Shown here: piece by piece, positions 1 to 6,502 of the stretch
Layout: each line of letters starts with the position of its first letter
Position numbering within the stretch: the first letter of the stretch is position 1
Source of the DNA: Candidatus Omnitrophota bacterium
Lineage (GTDB): Bacteria > Omnitrophota > Koll11 > Zapsychrales > Fredricksoniimonadaceae
Reading direction: 5' to 3'
NCBI GenBank assembly: GCA_015233705.1
Contig: JADFXE010000030.1
Location: 1-14,162, forward strand
Length of the DNA: 14,162 nucleotides
Made by a program: the position numbers and the translations under genes
The notes under the pieces: model-generated
Databases searched by the model: none
What the model was told of the DNA's origin: nothing
Seen by the model: the letters and a program-made list of their open reading frames with translations, nothing else

Positions 1-294
1 ATTTAAGCCGCCTCCCCGGGAAAAGATTGGTCTAGACAAAGGGGTACAGCATACACATAGTTATCTTTGGATATAAAAAAGACTGGCATTAAGCTGAAAA
101 GTTCTTTTCGAACAATTTGCATAATATGGAAAAAATTTATTAACCCGAATTTCTGGCTGAAAGACAATATCTTCCATTTATCCCCCAAAAAGTCAAGAAG
201 AAATCATTTTGGCTTATAAAATCTTACATAATATTGGTTTATTCTCGCCTGTAAATGTCTGCATTCACTACGCTTGTGTATGTTATTAATAGAA
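1..294. other. AT-rich intergenic stretch with no supported gene
   Basis: This stretch is clearly richer in A and T than the coding DNA to its right, especially from about 60 to 290. The only open frame of note is a 61-codon minus-strand frame (188 down to 3). It would have to start at TTG, has no recognisable domain, and is not supported by its composition. It lies beyond the terminator of the histidine kinase gene, so it is probably intergenic DNA or the upstream region of a gene off the left edge. I see no tRNA, repeat or convincing promoter in it. Confidence 0.5.
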
Positions 295-328
295 AGGCCG
301 CAAGTCACTGCTCCTTGACTTGCGGCCT
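295..328 (-). terminator. Intrinsic terminator of the histidine kinase gene
   Basis: A perfect 13-bp inverted repeat (295-307 AGGCCGCAAGTCA, 316-328 its exact complement) encloses an 8-nt loop. On the minus strand the stem is followed by TTTCTATTAAT, a modest U-rich tail. It begins 38 nt past the stop of the kinase gene, as expected for a Rho-independent terminator. On the plus strand the tail is only ATTCTTAA, so any bidirectional activity would be weaker. Confidence 0.85.
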
Positions 329-366
329 ATTCTTAATCAGCAGGATCATGCCCAAGCAACAGCAGA

Positions 367-3300
367 TCACTCCTCAAATTCCCGCCCGCCGCCCTCGACC
401 GGCAACTTCACAATAAACGTAGCACCCTCGCCAGGATTACTATGGACCGTAATTGTTCCCTTGTGCTGCTCAATGATGCTGTGGACAACAGAAAGCCCCA
501 AACCCGTACCTTTGCCGACCGGCTTGGTGGTATAAAAAGGATCGAACACCCTGGACAGATTCTCCTGGGAAATACCTTCACCCGTATCCGTGATCTCGAC
601 AGACACGTGCTTGCCGCGGACCAAGGTCTTGATGGTCACCGTACCGTGCCCTTCAATAGCCTGCGCCGCATTAGCCAGCAGGTTAATAAAGACCTGCACC
701 ATCTGCTGTTCCTTAATACGGACCAGCGGGATCATGCCGTAATGCTTGACCACCTCGGCCCGCTCCTTGACCTCAGCGCCGATGATGGTCAGAGCGCTCT
801 CCAGGACATGGTGAAGATCCTTGTATTCCCAGTTGCCGCGCTCGGGATGAGCAAACACCCGCAGGTCCTGCACGATCTTCTTGATCCTTTCAGCACCCTC
901 GATTGTCTCAGCGACAATATTGGGGCAGTCCTTAAGGATGTCCGCCATCTTCAGCCTGGCGGCCAACTCCTTCAGCGGTGAGCTGTCAGCAAAGCCCGAA
1001 TTCACGACTGCCTTGAAATACTCCTCCAGATTCGCCTCGTATTGTTTCAATATATCAAGATTAGCCAGAACATATCCAGCTGGATTGTTGATCTCATGGG
1101 CAATGCCGGCGACAAACTGCCCCAGGGACGCCATTTTCTCGGCGTGCACCATGCGCGCCTGGGCCGCGACCAGCTGCTCGGTCGCCCGTTTGATCTCGGA
1201 AATATCCCGGATGATGCCGACAATAAACCGGTTGCCCGCCTTGTCGGTGTACAGGGCCTTCTTGGTCATAATCGTCCGGACCACGCCCTTGCCGTCGGTA
1301 AAGAATTCCTCGTTAAGGTTCTCCCGGCCGGCATTGAACACCTCCTCGTCCTTGGCCCAGAACACATCCGCCTCTGACTTGGGGAAAAAATGATAATCAC
1401 TCTTACCGAGCAGCTCCTCACGCTTCTTTCCCATAAAGTCACAAAAGACATCATTGAGCAAAACCCAGCGATGCTCTCGATCTTTAACAAAGATCGGATC
1501 GGCGAGTGAATTGATAATCTTGTCCAAATAACTCCTGGCATCCTCCAGCGCGGTCTCGGCTTTCTCATGCTCTTCGATCGCATTCATCAACCGTTCATTG
1601 GTCTGCGTCAACTCTGCTGTCCGCACACGGATCAACTCCTCCAACCGCTCACGGTATTGCCTCAACTCGCCCTCGGCCTTCTTGCGCTCGGTGATGTCAT
1701 GCATAACAGCAACAGCACCCAGAACCTGGCCATTCTCCCTCTTAACAGGGCTGGCATGCGCAAGGATATCGCGTTTGGGCTGCCCTTTGGCAGCGATGAC
1801 CATGCTGACATCGTGAACTCTTTCGCCACGAAACGCCCGCACCAAAGGAACAATATTGACTTCCATGGGCGTAACCCCGTCCTCCAGGTAAAGATCGTAA
1901 TAACGGGCCCATTCTGACTGTGGAATATTCATCGGGTCCATCCCATGCCAATCGCGCGCCGCCCGGTTAAAAAGGACCAGCTCTCCTTTTCCATTGCAGG
2001 CAACGACACCAGCGTCCACATTCTCAAGCATGGCGGCGAGGAACGTCCGCTGGAAGGCCAACGCCATTTCTGTCTTCTTGCGCTCGGTAATGTCCTGCAC
2101 GATCCCGGACATTCGCAGAAGCTTGCCTTCCAAATTTCGCTGATGACCGCCTGCCGCCCAAATCCAGCGGATCTCACCATCAGCGCGGCGGATGCGGCAT
2201 TCAAAGTTCCAGTCAGACTGCGCCGCCGTTGCCTCGCGGAAACTCCGGTCCACATCCGGGCGGTCCTCTGGCAAAACGTGCTCGAGGAACATCTCGTATG
2301 TCCAGCTAGACAGCAACGTCGCATAGCCAAAAATATGATCATGGAGCAGCGTGCGATGCGCCGTGTGATTTAGCAGGTCAAGCTCCCACGCCCCGGTATG
2401 GATCGTTTGCAAGGCAAAATCCAGCCGCGACTCGCTCTCCCGCAGCTCTACCTCAGCCTTCTTGCGCTCGGTAATATCCCTGAATATCCCGACCAGACAC
2501 CTCTTACCTTGTATCTCCATTATTGCCGCACTGATAGCAACAGAAATCTTCTGTCCATCCTTAGCTAAAACAAAAGTCTCAACAATCAAATCTTCCCCGG
2601 ACACCAGCCTCTTGAATAACGCCATTGCCTCACTGACCGTTTCCTCCGGATGAAGTTGGCCAGCAGACATTGAAAGGATCTCTGCTTTTGTACGGCCAAT
2701 CAATTCCTGCGCACTCTTATTGCAATCGATCAAGACACCTGTCTGCGGGTCCGCGACAAAGATAGCATCTCTGACTCCATCAAAGACCGTCTTGTAACGC
2801 TCCTCACTGAAGCGCAGCGCCTGCTCCACCCGCTTGCGCTCGGCGATCTCTTGTTCCAGCCTGATTGCTTCCTCCTTACCCTCTAAATTGGCATAACCAA
2901 ACTCGGAAATCATCAAGGCGATCTCCCCGAGAAATCCGGTAATGCTTCTCAGTTTCTCCTCGGAAACAACGGGGATCTCTTTGAGCGCTTCCAAGTATTG
3001 CTTTTCCTCAATCCCGAACGTCCGCGCCTGCTGCCGGAACCGCTCAATATCCGGGGCCTTCAGGAGCATCTGGCCGGTCGCCAGGCTCGCGATGTGCTTT
3101 CCCTTGATAATGATCGGCATGGCGCAGTCGACCAGACCGTTTTCACACTCCTCGACAACGGTCTTGCCCGATTCGGTCAACTGATCAAGAAGATGCTTGT
3201 TGCTTTTCAGACAATTCTGGGCGGCAACAGGACAAAGACGGTGGTGTTTGGTGCAGATATCGCGCCAGCCTGTGGCGATGAGGATATTGAGGCCAGGATG

Positions 3301-3429
3301 GTCCAGAAATCCGATCGTAAATCCGGTCGACTTGGTGAACATCTCGAAGATCTTGCGCAGGCGATCCAGATCGACCAGATCCTTGATCGCATACCTGCCG
3401 TCCACCAGATGATCGTCTTGTTCAGGCAT
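367..3429 (-). CDS. Soluble PocR-PAS sensor histidine kinase
   Basis: A 1020-residue hybrid-input sensor kinase with no transmembrane segment or signal peptide, so it should sense a cytoplasmic cue. Domains in order: a PocR-type sensory domain (about 18-180) with a cysteine cluster (C59, C66, C73, C95, C102); a short helix; PAS1 (about 208-319); PAS2 of the PAS_3 type (about 332-447); PAS3 (about 455-579); a coiled coil (about 585-633); PAS4 (about 634-755); HisKA with the phospho-acceptor H778 in GIAHEINNP; and HATPase_c with the N box (NLLANAAQAI), G1 (DTGEGI) and FDPFYTTKP...GTGLGLS. The kinase core resembles NtrB-like/HPK4 enzymes. No receiver domain is fused and no response regulator lies in the window, so the partner is unknown. 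The start at 3429 has a GGGAG ribosome site about 6 nt upstream. PocR domains are thought to bind small hydrocarbon-derived ligands; the ligand here is not predictable. Confidence 0.95.
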   Translation of the reverse strand: MPEQDDHLVDGRYAIKDLVDLDRLRKIFEMFTKSTGFTIGFLDHPGLNILIATGWRDICTKHHRLCPVAAQNCLKSNKHLLDQLTESGKTVVEECENGLVDCAMPIIIKGKHIASLATGQMLLKAPDIERFRQQARTFGIEEKQYLEALKEIPVVSEEKLRSITGFLGEIALMISEFGYANLEGKEEAIRLEQEIAERKRVEQALRFSEERYKTVFDGVRDAIFVADPQTGVLIDCNKSAQELIGRTKAEILSMSAGQLHPEETVSEAMALFKRLVSGEDLIVETFVLAKDGQKISVAISAAIMEIQGKRCLVGIFRDITERKKAEVELRESESRLDFALQTIHTGAWELDLLNHTAHRTLLHDHIFGYATLLSSWTYEMFLEHVLPEDRPDVDRSFREATAAQSDWNFECRIRRADGEIRWIWAAGGHQRNLEGKLLRMSGIVQDITERKKTEMALAFQRTFLAAMLENVDAGVVACNGKGELVLFNRAARDWHGMDPMNIPQSEWARYYDLYLEDGVTPMEVNIVPLVRAFRGERVHDVSMVIAAKGQPKRDILAHASPVKRENGQVLGAVAVMHDITERKKAEGELRQYRERLEELIRVRTAELTQTNERLMNAIEEHEKAETALEDARSYLDKIINSLADPIFVKDREHRWVLLNDVFCDFMGKKREELLGKSDYHFFPKSEADVFWAKDEEVFNAGRENLNEEFFTDGKGVVRTIMTKKALYTDKAGNRFIVGIIRDISEIKRATEQLVAAQARMVHAEKMASLGQFVAGIAHEINNPAGYVLANLDILKQYEANLEEYFKAVVNSGFADSSPLKELAARLKMADILKDCPNIVAETIEGAERIKKIVQDLRVFAHPERGNWEYKDLHHVLESALTIIGAEVKERAEVVKHYGMIPLVRIKEQQMVQVFINLLANAAQAIEGHGTVTIKTLVRGKHVSVEITDTGEGISQENLSRVFDPFYTTKPVGKGTGLGLSVVHSIIEQHKGTITVHSNPGEGATFIVKLPVEGGGREFEE
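1678..2478 (-). repeat. Three 21-bp direct repeats at PAS-domain junctions inside the kinase gene
   Basis: Near-identical 21-bp units occur at 1678-1698, 2074-2094 and 2458-2478. The first 15 bases (CTTCTTGCGCTCGGT on the plus strand) are identical in all three. They encode DITERKK at the end of PAS3, PAS2 and PAS1, spaced 396 and 384 bp apart, both multiples of three. A fourth, weaker copy (AERKR) lies near 2831-2850 at the end of the PocR segment. The DIT-ER motif is a common PAS-to-helix junction, so protein constraint explains part of this; the matching codon choice is the additional signal. Confidence 0.8.
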
Positions 3430-3452
3430 AGGAACTCCCTTCGGGCAAATTT

Positions 3453-3481
3453 ATTTTAACCCAAACGCAAAATCTGCGCAA
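3453..3481 (-). promoter_or_regulatory. Probable sigma70-type promoter of the histidine kinase gene
   Basis: On the minus strand TTGCGC (3476-3481) and TAAAAT (3453-3458) are separated by exactly 17 nt. The expected start of transcription is near 3446, giving a leader of under 20 nt that carries the GGGAG ribosome site before the ATG at 3429. It lies in the 95-bp gap after the pseudouridine synthase gene, so the kinase is likely its own transcription unit, possibly also receiving read-through. Confidence 0.5.
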
Positions 3482-3524
3482 TGAGGAAGAATCAGCCCCT
3501 GCGACAAAGCTCCACCGACGGGAA

Positions 3525-4235
3525 CTACGGCCTTCTTCCAGGCGGATTCATCAAGCGGTCAAAGTATTCCGGAATTTCAGTCTCGAAGGTAAGCTGCTCG
3601 CGGGTCACGGGATGCGGAAAACTGATGGCCTGCGAATGAAGCGCAAGCCTGGGATGGCGAGTGTCGGGCCGGCCGTACTTGGCGTCTCCCGCAACCGGAT
3701 GCCCGGCATCCGCGAAGTGCACGCGAATCTGGTTCTTGCGGCCGGTCAAAAGATTAATCTTGACCAAGCTGAACCTGTTGGCTTCTTTAACGACTTCGTA
3801 CTTGGTCTGGGCAAATTTCCCTCGCGCGGCATCATCGATCGAATGGACAACGTATTTGTCATCCTCGAAAAGATAACTTTCAAACAATCCCTGCTTTTGG
3901 GTCAACGAGCCGTGAACCACCGCGTAATAAGTCTTTTTCGTGTTCTTCCAGTTGTCCTTGAGAAGTTCCTGCACGCGCGGGCTCTTGGCAAAAATGAGAA
4001 CACCTGAGGTGTGCTGGTCAAGACGGTGGACAACAAAGACACATTTATGCGAACGGGAATTTCCCTTGCGGACATACGCATTCAGGGCATGATGGACCGT
4101 GTTCTCCCGTTCCCACGCCGCGCCGACAGTCAGGAAGCCCGCGGCCTTGTTCCCCACGATGATGTGATCATCTTCGAAAAGGATCTCAAAGCCCTTGGGC
4201 TGATATCGTCTGGGGATTTTCCGTCCCTGATGCAT
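3525..4235 (-). CDS. RluA-family RNA pseudouridine synthase
   Basis: A 236-residue enzyme that should isomerise specific uridines to pseudouridine in rRNA or tRNA, in the cytoplasm. The catalytic motif HRLDQHTSG is present, with D73 as the nucleophilic aspartate. Downstream are the family blocks KTYYAVVHG, the LLTGRKNQIRVHFADAGHPVAGDAKYG region and LALHSQAISFPHP. There is no N-terminal S4 domain; the length and layout match the short RluA-type group rather than RluC/RluD, but the target uridine cannot be assigned. The ATG at 4235 is preceded by a purine-rich GAGAAG site and lies only 20 nt after the stop of the START-domain gene, so the two genes are probably cotranscribed. No clear terminator follows before the kinase promoter. 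Confidence 0.93.
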   Translation of the reverse strand: MHQGRKIPRRYQPKGFEILFEDDHIIVGNKAAGFLTVGAAWERENTVHHALNAYVRKGNSRSHKCVFVVHRLDQHTSGVLIFAKSPRVQELLKDNWKNTKKTYYAVVHGSLTQKQGLFESYLFEDDKYVVHSIDDAARGKFAQTKYEVVKEANRFSLVKINLLTGRKNQIRVHFADAGHPVAGDAKYGRPDTRHPRLALHSQAISFPHPVTREQLTFETEIPEYFDRLMNPPGRRP

Positions 4236-4255
4236 AAAATATTCTTCTCGCCTTC

Positions 4256-4930
4256 CTAACGATGCGGCGCCGCTGTCCTCGACGCCATAACAAACTTCCG
4301 CAAGCCCTGAAGGGTCTGAAAAGGAATGCTGACCACCAGCTCATTGACCACAAATTTCGGGATGAACCCTCCAGGGTCGCTGTGCTGCTGGAAGTAGACC
4401 TCCGTTCTACCGTCGGGCATCGCCGTGAAAGTCCACAGCGACTTCAGGTAAGTCATACGAATAAATCTTTTGTCAGCCGGAAGCCTGTCAGGAAGCGCCG
4501 AGAACATATAGCGCACCTCTCCGCTTTCCAGGCTACCGGACTTGACCACACGGGCCACCACATCCCGCGGCGAGACCGGCCAGGACAAGTAAATAGTCAT
4601 ATAGATAATCTTATCTTGGGGGCCGACGTCCTCCACCAACCGGGCGAGGCGGCAGCTGTGGAACCACAGCGGCATGCTTTTCGCATCCTCGAAGAACGGG
4701 ATAACCTCGGCCAATGGGGCATCCACGATCACATGGCTCCGATACTCAAGGATAGAAGACTTGTCAACCCGGCGGGTGGCGACGGAAACGCCGTACTTAT
4801 TGACCTCCAGCATCCAGGGATGCTCAACAGGCGCCGGCCCTTGAGCCGATGCGGCCGTACCGCAACAAAGTAAAATCCCCATCCCAAAGTATCGCCAAAA
4901 TCGAAAGATCCTTATTCTCAATTTTTTCAT
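4256..4930 (-). CDS. Secreted START-domain protein
   Basis: A 224-residue protein from the ATG at 4930. The N-terminus is a good Sec signal peptide: basic MKKLRIRIFRFWR, a hydrophobic stretch, then a probable signal peptidase I cut after ASA. The rest is a single START (lipid-transfer) domain with its hallmark blocks: W-LE--K-GV-V near the start, the LSWPVSPRDVVARV segment, FIRMTY, and the terminal HSDPGGFIPKFVVNELVVSIPFQTLQGLR. START domains form a hydrophobic cavity that binds a lipid or other apolar molecule; the ligand here is unknown. An upstream in-frame TTG (4951) would add seven residues, but it spoils the signal peptide's basic start and has no ribosome site, so I prefer 4930. That ATG also lacks a Shine-Dalgarno sequence (see the promoter entry at 4938-4966). 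Confidence 0.9.
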   Translation of the reverse strand: MKKLRIRIFRFWRYFGMGILLCCGTAASAQGPAPVEHPWMLEVNKYGVSVATRRVDKSSILEYRSHVIVDAPLAEVIPFFEDAKSMPLWFHSCRLARLVEDVGPQDKIIYMTIYLSWPVSPRDVVARVVKSGSLESGEVRYMFSALPDRLPADKRFIRMTYLKSLWTFTAMPDGRTEVYFQQHSDPGGFIPKFVVNELVVSIPFQTLQGLRKFVMASRTAAPHR

Positions 4931-4937
4931 GAAGCAA

Positions 4938-4966
4938 TTTATACCAAACAAAAGCCCTTTATGGAA
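4938..4966 (-). promoter_or_regulatory. Possible leaderless promoter of the START-domain gene
   Basis: On the minus strand TATAAA (4938-4943) lies 7 nt before the ATG at 4930, with TTCCAT (4961-4966) as a weak -35 element 17 nt further upstream. This spacing places the transcription start at or beside the A of the ATG. The -35 element falls inside the hairpin that terminates the preceding transcription unit. No Shine-Dalgarno sequence exists before this ATG, which fits a leaderless message. Confidence 0.4.
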
Positions 4967-4985
4967 GGACTATCCACAAAGGGCT
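4953..4985 (-). terminator. Intrinsic terminator after the GH1-CDGSH unit
   Basis: A 13-bp stem (4953-4965 with 4973-4985) encloses a 7-nt loop. In the minus-strand RNA the single non-Watson-Crick position is a G-U wobble, whereas in plus-strand RNA it would be an A-C mismatch, so the structure favours the minus strand. It is followed by TTTGTTTGG. It starts 22 nt beyond the CDGSH gene stop and ends 22 nt before the START-domain ATG. Confidence 0.75.
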
Positions 4986-5007
4986 AATGCTTAGAATGCA
5001 GCCGATC

Positions 5008-5193
5008 TTATCCCTGGAAATTGGCTTTTTTGTGCGCGCCGTCACAAAAGGGTTTGCCAGCTGATTGGCCGCAGCGGCACAAGGCAAAGCCGTCCTTGGC
5101 CGGAATGACCTTCCCGTCAGCATCTTTCAATTCCACCGGACCTTTAACCAGATATGGGCCGTTCTTCAAAACCTGAATTGTAACATCTGCCAT
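5008..5193 (-). CDS. Small single-motif CDGSH iron-sulfur protein
   Basis: A 61-residue protein with one CDGSH-type motif, CRCGQSAGKPFCDGAH. Ligands C39, C41, C50 and H54 would hold a [2Fe-2S] cluster by the 3-Cys/1-His scheme typical of the family; the signature reads CDGAH rather than CDGSH, a common bacterial variant. The N-terminal half (PYLVKGPVELKDADGKVI) matches the short beta-strand region of the mitoNEET-like fold. There is no membrane anchor or signal peptide, so it should be cytoplasmic. Such proteins are generally linked to electron transfer or cluster handling, but its role here is unknown. It has a strong AGGAGG ribosome site and begins 15 nt after the GH1 stop, so it is almost certainly cotranscribed with that gene. 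Confidence 0.92.
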   Translation of the reverse strand: MADVTIQVLKNGPYLVKGPVELKDADGKVIPAKDGFALCRCGQSAGKPFCDGAHKKANFQG

Positions 5194-5208
5194 GATCTTT
5201 CCTCCTGT

Positions 5209-6426
5209 TTATGCCAATGTGCCTGTCTTGCAAACCTCGGCGAACTTCACAGCGCTTGGCCGGACCGTTCGCTGGTATGTCTTGTAATCCACGTCGATCA
5301 AACCAAACCTGGGGCCAAAGCCCTTGTCCCATTCAAAATTATCCAAAAGCGACCAATAAAGATAGCCGGTCACCTTGACGCCCTGGTCCATCGCCAGGCG
5401 GATGCTGCGCAAATGAGCGGACAAAAATTCCCAGCGCAGATCGTCGTCGGATGTACAGATACCATTCTCCGTGATCATGACCGGAAGATCGTAGCGCTTG
5501 AGCTTCACCAAGACCTGACCCAGGCCTTCGGGATAAATATCCCAGCCCAAAGAATTCTTTTTGACCGAATGATGCCCTTTCTGACAGGTCTCCATGAACA
5601 GCTTGTCGATCCACCAGGCACTGGTATCGACCAGGTTGCGCGAATAATAATTGACGCCGATGAAATCCAGCGTACCGGGACGCATGAGCCGGTCCAGAAA
5701 TTCAAAATTATAAAAATGATCCCTCAACCGGACTGCAAGATCATTCCTGACATTTGACTGGCACGCCACAACAGCGCTCATGTGCTGGGAGATGCTGACC
5801 GCCGGCTTCGGCAGCTCTGCCGCCTTATACACCTGATGGATCAGACGGTAAGTTTCCACGTGTGCCTTGGCCAGATTGCCGTGGACCGCCTTCATCCTCC
5901 AAAAAGAGCGGCCCTGCGGAGGCCAGGCGCCAAAAAGAAAAGAATGGGAAAAATAAATCGTCGGCTCGTTGATCGTGATCCAGAAATGAACATGCGGGGA
6001 CAGTTTGCGGACAACAACGTCGCAGAAACGAAGGAACCGCCCGACAGCGCGCCGGTCTTCCCACCCGCCGGACTGAGTGAACCAGATCGGATTGGTAAAG
6101 TGATGCAAGGTCACGACCGGTTCAATGCCGCGCTTCTTTAAGGCGAGAAGCACATCAACGTAATGCTGAAGTTCCTTTTCTGAAAAACATCCCTCTTCCG
6201 GCTCAATGCGCGCCCACTCGACGGAAAGACGATGGGCATTGTGGCCCAGCCCTTTGGCCAGATCGAAATCCTGCTCGTAAAGTTCGTAATGGCGGCAGGC
6301 CTGGCCAGACTGTTCCTTGCCAGCCACCTTTTCCCAGGGCCACCAGTCGGAATGGATGTTGCCGCCCTCGACCTGATAGGCGGATGTCGCTGCTCCCCAA
6401 AAAAAATCCGGCGGGAATCGTGTCAT
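5209..6426 (-). CDS. GH1 family beta-glycosidase (beta-glucosidase-like)
   Basis: A 405-residue family GH1 retaining glycosidase, expected to hydrolyse beta-linked glucosides or galactosides in the cytoplasm, as there is no signal peptide. Visible marks: the N-terminal signature FPPDFFWGAATSAYQVEG, LHHFTNP, the acid/base E154 in TINEPT, the nucleophile E320 in ITENG, and the C-terminal sugar-binding block YWSLLDNFEWDKGFGPRFGLIDVDY. It is somewhat shorter than the usual 440-470 residues, with loops trimmed rather than catalytic parts lost. I chose the ATG at 6426 because the family begins right there (MTRFPPDFFWG); an upstream in-frame start at 6453 adds nine residues with no homology-like pattern and would span the probable -10 element. 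Exact substrate unknown. It is followed closely by the CDGSH gene. Confidence 0.93.
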   Translation of the reverse strand: MTRFPPDFFWGAATSAYQVEGGNIHSDWWPWEKVAGKEQSGQACRHYELYEQDFDLAKGLGHNAHRLSVEWARIEPEEGCFSEKELQHYVDVLLALKKRGIEPVVTLHHFTNPIWFTQSGGWEDRRAVGRFLRFCDVVVRKLSPHVHFWITINEPTIYFSHSFLFGAWPPQGRSFWRMKAVHGNLAKAHVETYRLIHQVYKAAELPKPAVSISQHMSAVVACQSNVRNDLAVRLRDHFYNFEFLDRLMRPGTLDFIGVNYYSRNLVDTSAWWIDKLFMETCQKGHHSVKKNSLGWDIYPEGLGQVLVKLKRYDLPVMITENGICTSDDDLRWEFLSAHLRSIRLAMDQGVKVTGYLYWSLLDNFEWDKGFGPRFGLIDVDYKTYQRTVRPSAVKFAEVCKTGTLA

Positions 6427-6432
6427 GTGAGG

Positions 6433-6462
6433 ATTATAACATCCCCCGAACAAATCCCTGAA
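6433..6462 (-). promoter_or_regulatory. Probable leaderless promoter of the GH1 gene
   Basis: A perfect TATAAT on the minus strand (6433-6438) ends 6 nt before the GH1 ATG at 6426. A weak -35 candidate TTCAGG (6457-6462) is 18 nt upstream. The ATG has no Shine-Dalgarno sequence; the bases before it are CCTCAC. Transcription would start at the ATG itself, giving a leaderless message. Confidence 0.5.
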
Positions 6463-6468
6463 AAATGT

Positions 6469-6496
6469 TTGTTTTTAAGCGCCGGGCGTGTAGATT
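6469..6496 (+). promoter_or_regulatory. Probable leaderless promoter of the flippase gene
   Basis: TTGTTT (6469-6474) and TAGATT (6491-6496) are separated by 16 nt, and the ATG at 6503 follows the -10 element by 6 nt (AAATTC), with no Shine-Dalgarno sequence. This promoter sits back to back with that of the GH1 gene in a 76-bp intergenic region, and the two -35 elements are about 6 bp apart. There is room for a shared regulator, but I see no clear operator. Confidence 0.4.
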
Positions 6497-6502
6497 AAAT
6501 TC

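Noticed and set aside
101..113. Short inverted repeat GTTC-N5-GAAC as an operator
   Set aside because: Four-base arms in AT-rich DNA are expected by chance, and no promoter or gene is attached to it.
3..188. 61-residue minus-strand open frame in the AT-rich left end
   Set aside because: It needs a TTG start, matches no family I know, and lies in AT-rich DNA after a terminator. The GGGGGA near its start falls within the coding frame, so it does not support that start.
442..981. 179-residue plus-strand open frame, with several others opposite the histidine kinase gene
   Set aside because: All are antisense to clear kinase and PAS motifs and show no domain pattern of their own.
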